Below, one piece after another: positions 60,795-64,000 of a stretch of 64,000 nucleotides of DNA. The DNA is from JACMQX01 sp044225675. Its GTDB lineage: Bacteria; Pseudomonadota; Gammaproteobacteria; Burkholderiales; Burkholderiaceae_C. Where the stretch lies: positions 1 to 64,000 of the forward strand of contig JBGAIH010000027.1 of the NCBI GenBank assembly GCA_044225675.1, given 5' to 3'. The number at the start of each line of letters is the position of its first letter. Position 1 is the stretch's first letter. The notes below the pieces were generated by a model. The model had not been told where the DNA came from and did no database searches. It was given only the letters and a program-made list of their open reading frames with translations. Both the position numbers and the translations under genes were made by a program.

Positions 60795-62666
60795 ATGAAC
60801 ACAGAAAACCATCAGCGCGCCCGGCGGACCTGGGCGTCGATGGCCGCGATCATTCTCGCCACCGCGTTGGCCGCCTGCGGCGGCGGCAGCGGCGGCCCGG
60901 GCGCTCCGGGCGACGGAGGAGGAGGTGGTGGTGGTGGTGGTGGAGCCGGCGGCGGCGGCGGTGGCGGCGGTGGCGGCGGAGGGGGCGGTGACAGGGTGCC
61001 GGCCAGCCTGACCGTCGTGTCCACGATACCGGGCGCGGGCAGCGCCGGCTTCGGCGTCACCGACACCGTCTTCGTGGACTTCAGCCAGAGGCCGGCGCCT
61101 GACAGCTTCGGCACCGACACGCTGACACTGACGAATGCGGCGACGGGCGCGCGGATTGCAGGCTCGAGCCTGCTCAACAACTTTTTTGCGGCCTTCACGC
61201 CGGAACGTCCGGGCATGCCCCTGTCGTCCCGCATCGACCTGCGCGTCGCCCCGACGGTCCGCGGCCCGGCTGGCGAGCCGTTCGCAGGCTACTCCATGAC
61301 CTTCGTGACCGCTGACGGCCGGTGGGACGACTCCGTGCCCGCGCGCGCGCTGCGGCCCGCAGATCCCGAAGCGATCCCGTCGACGGCGCAGGCGACGCTC
61401 AGCCGCGACGGCCAAGGCTTCTTCCTGTTCGTGCGCGAGCGGCAGGTGGGTGCCTGGTCGGTCCGGCACCCTCAGGTGGCCAGCATCGACACGCGGGCCG
61501 CCCAGCAGCGCGTGGCGGACGTCGAAGAGCTCTCGGCATGGGACGCCGTCGACGCCAAGATCGTCGCGGCGCCCAACGGCCGCACGCTCGTCGTGTGGAC
61601 GGAAAAACGCAATACGGTGGACCCGCAACTCGACGTCTACGCCCGCACCACCGTCGCAGGCCAGTTCAACGGTGGAGGCCGGCACAGCTGGACGACGCGC
61701 TACAAGCTGGGCACGTCCACCGTGGCCGACGTCACCAACCTTGACGTCGTGATGAACGAGCAGGGCGATGCCATCGCCGTCTGGCGCGAGACGGGCAATG
61801 GCGACGGCGGCGAGCCGTCGATCCAGGCGGCCCTGTTCCGCTCCACCCCCTCCTCCTTTGGCTGGGAACAGCCCGTCAGCCTGCGCCGCGGCGCAGCGGG
61901 CATCCAGACCCTGCCCAAGGCAGCCGTGGATGGCGCGGGCGGCTTCCTCGTGGTCTGGAACGAGGGGCAGCGCATCGCCGGGGCACGTGTCAACATGGCG
62001 ACGAGCACGTGGAGCGACAGGTTCGTCGTGCTCGAAGGGCAAGCCGATGAAACCATGGGCATGCTGGCAGCGGCAGGCAACGCGGCCGGACACGCGGTCG
62101 TCGTCGCGCAGGCGACCCGGGCCACGGGCGAGAACCGGCTGTGGTCGGTCCGCGCCACGCCGGGTGTCGCTTTCAGCGCGCGCCAGCCCATCAAGAGCGA
62201 GACGATGGAGCGCGAGTTCAGCCTGCAGCTGGCAATGGACGCGCGGGGCAACGCGGTGGCGGCATGGACGCTGAACCGGCTCAACGGCGAGAACGACCTC
62301 ATCTACGTCAACCACCTCACGGCCGGCGCCAACTGGGCCACCGAGCTGCAGGCGAGCCCGTCGAGCACGGCCGGCACCCCTGTGGGCGACGCGAGCGCGC
62401 CGCGCCTGGTGATGGACCACAGCGGCAACGCCATGCTGTCGTGGACCGAGGAGTGGGCGACGGAGCCGGGCCGCTTCGCGAACTGGACGTCCCGCTTCCA
62501 GCGCGGCCTCGCCTCCTCGGCGTGGCTCGACACGCGGATTCGCCCCAATGCGGGTGCGAACACCGGCCTGCAGGCCCTGGCCGTCGACGAGCACGGCAGG
62601 GTGCTGCGCGTGTGGGCAGAGCGTGACGGCGATTGGTGGCGGCACGCCTGGGACTTCTTCCACTGA
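60795..62666 (+). CDS. Lipoprotein with poly-Gly linker and propeller-like repeats (paralogue 5)
   Basis: The 623-residue product has a lipoprotein signal (TALAAC-GGGS) and a 25-residue Gly/Ala linker (60915-60989). A Big_5-like domain (~70-175; VVSTIPGAGSAGFGVTDTVF) precedes propeller-like repeats (MNEQGDAIAVWRE, MDARGNAVAAWTL, MDHSGNAMLSWTE, VDEHGRVLRVWAE). GAAGGAAG is 7 nt upstream of ATG 60795. It is last in the operon. The long linker would hold the propeller away from the membrane. Confidence 0.85.
   Translation: MNTENHQRARRTWASMAAIILATALAACGGGSGGPGAPGDGGGGGGGGGGAGGGGGGGGGGGGGGDRVPASLTVVSTIPGAGSAGFGVTDTVFVDFSQRPAPDSFGTDTLTLTNAATGARIAGSSLLNNFFAAFTPERPGMPLSSRIDLRVAPTVRGPAGEPFAGYSMTFVTADGRWDDSVPARALRPADPEAIPSTAQATLSRDGQGFFLFVRERQVGAWSVRHPQVASIDTRAAQQRVADVEELSAWDAVDAKIVAAPNGRTLVVWTEKRNTVDPQLDVYARTTVAGQFNGGGRHSWTTRYKLGTSTVADVTNLDVVMNEQGDAIAVWRETGNGDGGEPSIQAALFRSTPSSFGWEQPVSLRRGAAGIQTLPKAAVDGAGGFLVVWNEGQRIAGARVNMATSTWSDRFVVLEGQADETMGMLAAAGNAAGHAVVVAQATRATGENRLWSVRATPGVAFSARQPIKSETMEREFSLQLAMDARGNAVAAWTLNRLNGENDLIYVNHLTAGANWATELQASPSSTAGTPVGDASAPRLVMDHSGNAMLSWTEEWATEPGRFANWTSRFQRGLASSAWLDTRIRPNAGANTGLQALAVDEHGRVLRVWAERDGDWWRHAWDFFH
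60915..60989 (+). repeat. GGN codon tract encoding poly-Gly
   Basis: 24 glycine codons and one alanine codon in a row, with an inner run of GGT repeats and one of GGC. The triplet tract can change length by slippage in steps of one codon, altering linker length without breaking the frame. Confidence 0.85.
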
Positions 62667-62701
62667 CCCGCGCGACGGCACACGGGCACCGGACGCGCGG
62701 C

Positions 62702-62745
62702 ATGACCGATGTCATCCGTGCGCGCGTCTGACCCTTCCCTGGATT
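62702..62745 (+). promoter_or_regulatory. Promoter with ATGAC-CGAT-GTCAT dyad, 24 nt from -10
   Basis: The most symmetrical copy of the box (perfect ATGAC/GTCAT arms, 62702-62715), then exactly 24 nt, then -10 TGGATT (62740-62745). It drives the DUF1566 gene. Confidence 0.73.
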
Positions 62746-62773
62746 CACCCCATTTCCGTTCTCAAGGCATGAC

Positions 62774-63238
62774 ATGAACTTCTGGCACCGTGCGGCCGCC
62801 TGCGCCGCCACACTTCTTCTCTCGACCACTGCCTTCGCGGGCCCCTACGCCATCTCCGGCGACGGCAGCGAAGTCACCGACACCCGCACCGGCCTGATCT
62901 GGCGCCGCTGCGCCGAAGGCATGCGCCTGCAGGGCGCCCGTTGCGCGGGCACGCCGCAGGGCATGAGCCACGCCGCGGCCGTGAAGCATGCGGCCAAAGG
63001 CGCTGCGGCCGGATGGCGCCTGCCGAACTCCCAGGAGCTGCTGTCCATTGCCGACGAGAGCCGGTTCAAGATGGCGATCGACACCGAGGCGTTTCCCAAC
63101 ACGCCGCCGGATCATTTCTGGACGTCGGACCTGGCCATGACCGACTACCCGTATGCCGTGAATTTCTACAACGGCTTTCGCTACGAGCGCTACCACACGC
63201 ATCCGCATTTCGTGCGCCTCGTGCGCGGCGGCAAGTAG
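62774..63238 (+). CDS. Exported DUF1566 (Lcl C-terminal) protein
   Basis: The 154-residue product has a signal peptide (AAACAATLLLSTTAFA, cleaved near residue 22). The DUF1566 core contains VTDTRTGLIWRRCAEG, GWRLPNSQELLSI, FWTSDLAM and HFVRLVRGGK. The fold resembles FGE/C-type-lectin-like domains found in secreted proteins. It follows its own box promoter and precedes the DUF11 surface protein gene by 54 bp. A ligand-binding role is probable. Confidence 0.88.
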   Translation: MNFWHRAAACAATLLLSTTAFAGPYAISGDGSEVTDTRTGLIWRRCAEGMRLQGARCAGTPQGMSHAAAVKHAAKGAAAGWRLPNSQELLSIADESRFKMAIDTEAFPNTPPDHFWTSDLAMTDYPYAVNFYNGFRYERYHTHPHFVRLVRGGK

Positions 63239-63292
63239 GCGCGGCGCCGCCCGGACGCGGCGCCCCACAACAACATCTTCCGGAGGATTTCC

Positions 63293-64000
63293 ATGTCGAC
63301 CCCTCTGCCGCGCATCGCGCGCGGCCTGCGGCTGCGCGCCTTCATGGGCGCGGCTCTTGCGCTCGCCAGCCTGGCTGCGCACGCGCAGACCGTGAGCGGC
63401 ACGGCCTACGATTCGCGCGTGCGATCGGTCGTGCCGGGCACCACCGTCACCTTTGCGCTGGACGGCCCGTGCGAAGCCTATGACCCGGCCGTCAACGTCG
63501 AGAACTACGCGGCCTACGGCAGCTACGACGCCGAAGGCAACCCCCGCATGCGGGTGGATGCGACCGGCGCGTACCGCTTCCGGTTGCTGAACCTGCCATC
63601 GGGCGCTTCGAGCTGCGCGTTCCGGCTCGACCTGGCTGCGCCGCCGGGCTACCTGGCGCCCTCGGCGGCGCTGCCTGCGGCGGGCCTGCTGGCCACGCCG
63701 CCGGGCGCGAACTACGCCGTGCAGCCCCAGGCCTCGCCGCCTTCCGCCGGCCAGGCCACCACCTACCACCTGCGCCTCCTGCTCGGACCGGGCCGCGCCA
63801 ACGTTCTGAACAACCATCTGCCGGTCGACCCGGCCTTCGCGCTACCGGAGCCGCCACCGCCTCCGGTCGGCGCGACGGGCCTTCGCATCACGAAGACCGC
63901 CTCGCAGCAATCCGCCGAGATCGGTGACGCCGTCGAATATCGCATCGCCGTGACGGCGGCCGGCTCCGCGCTCACCGCTTTGCATGTCAGGGACACGTTG
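63293..64000 (+). CDS. DUF11-containing secreted protein, partial
   Basis: The 236 codons visible run off the right edge. A signal peptide (FMGAALALASLAAHAQ) starts the protein. An SdrD-like/collagen-binding B-type segment follows (VSGTAYDSRVRSVVPGTTVT, AYRFRLLNLPSGASSC). Near 215-236 a DUF11 repeat begins (ITKTASQQSAEIGDAVEYRI). DUF11 proteins are long surface or secreted adhesin-like proteins. CGGAGGA is 6 nt upstream. It is probably co-transcribed with the DUF1566 gene. Confidence 0.87.
   Translation, partial: MSTPLPRIARGLRLRAFMGAALALASLAAHAQTVSGTAYDSRVRSVVPGTTVTFALDGPCEAYDPAVNVENYAAYGSYDAEGNPRMRVDATGAYRFRLLNLPSGASSCAFRLDLAAPPGYLAPSAALPAAGLLATPPGANYAVQPQASPPSAGQATTYHLRLLLGPGRANVLNNHLPVDPAFALPEPPPPPVGATGLRITKTASQQSAEIGDAVEYRIAVTAAGSALTALHVRDTL

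Overview
The window is high G+C, densely packed DNA. It carries two Bug/TctC-type solute receptors, many acyl-CoA catabolic enzymes, LysR/IclR/TetR/AraC regulators and an Rhs protein. Together these suggest a betaproteobacterium of the order Burkholderiales (Comamonadaceae-like). This placement is an inference from gene content only. No rRNA, tRNA, CRISPR array or insertion sequence was recognised.

Layout. (1) 1-2956, minus: the N-terminal ~985 residues of an exported Rhs/YD-repeat protein running off the left edge. (2) 3.4-6.4 kb: a LysR regulator divergent from an acyl-CoA dehydrogenase, then an IclR regulator. (3) 6.5-18.8 kb: a divergent catabolic unit. The minus arm encodes CoA ligase, SMP-30 lactonase, DUF35 protein, thiolase and MaoC protein, all translationally coupled or close. 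The plus arm encodes a Bug receptor, a Tat-exported two-subunit molybdenum hydroxylase, an MDR dehydrogenase and an FAD oxidoreductase. (4) 18.8-30.4 kb: a self-contained alcohol-oxidation cluster with aldehyde dehydrogenase, GMC alcohol dehydrogenase, Bug receptor, SDR, CoA ligase, thiolase, a MalT/AlkS-like LuxR regulator and a hot-dog protein. (5) 30.6-41.7 kb: an alpha/beta hydrolase, then a ~10 kb operon with a CoxSMG-like and CoxL-like molybdenum hydroxylase wrapped around an aldo-keto reductase and a complete Liv-type ABC transporter. (6) 41.7-46.2 kb: thiolase, LysR/GST divergent pair, and a TetR-AraC operon. (7) 46.3-64 kb: an envelope region. It holds five related lipoproteins, a heparinase II/III-like lyase with a frameshift, a patatin/hydrolase/Sel1 operon, a hybrid histidine kinase with a NarL-type response regulator, a DUF1566 protein and a DUF11 surface protein.

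The most informative signals are regulatory. Three repeated promoter architectures divide the window into three regulons. Tandem GTTC-N8-GAAC boxes covering the -35 occur at 11.45, 30.5 and 31.66 kb. CACCCCCC-N5-GGGGGGTG dyads 20-21 nt before the -10 occur at 18.8, 22.0 and 29.87 kb. An ATGAC-N4-TCAT-like dyad exactly 24 nt before the -10 occurs at 46.3, 50.8, 53.5 and 62.7 kb. The first regulon spans both sides of the second, so the alcohol cluster looks nested inside a larger catabolic regulon. The third links the two-component system to the lipoprotein/lyase/patatin envelope region and is the best candidate here for an undescribed system. Catabolic substrates cannot be named from the sequence alone.
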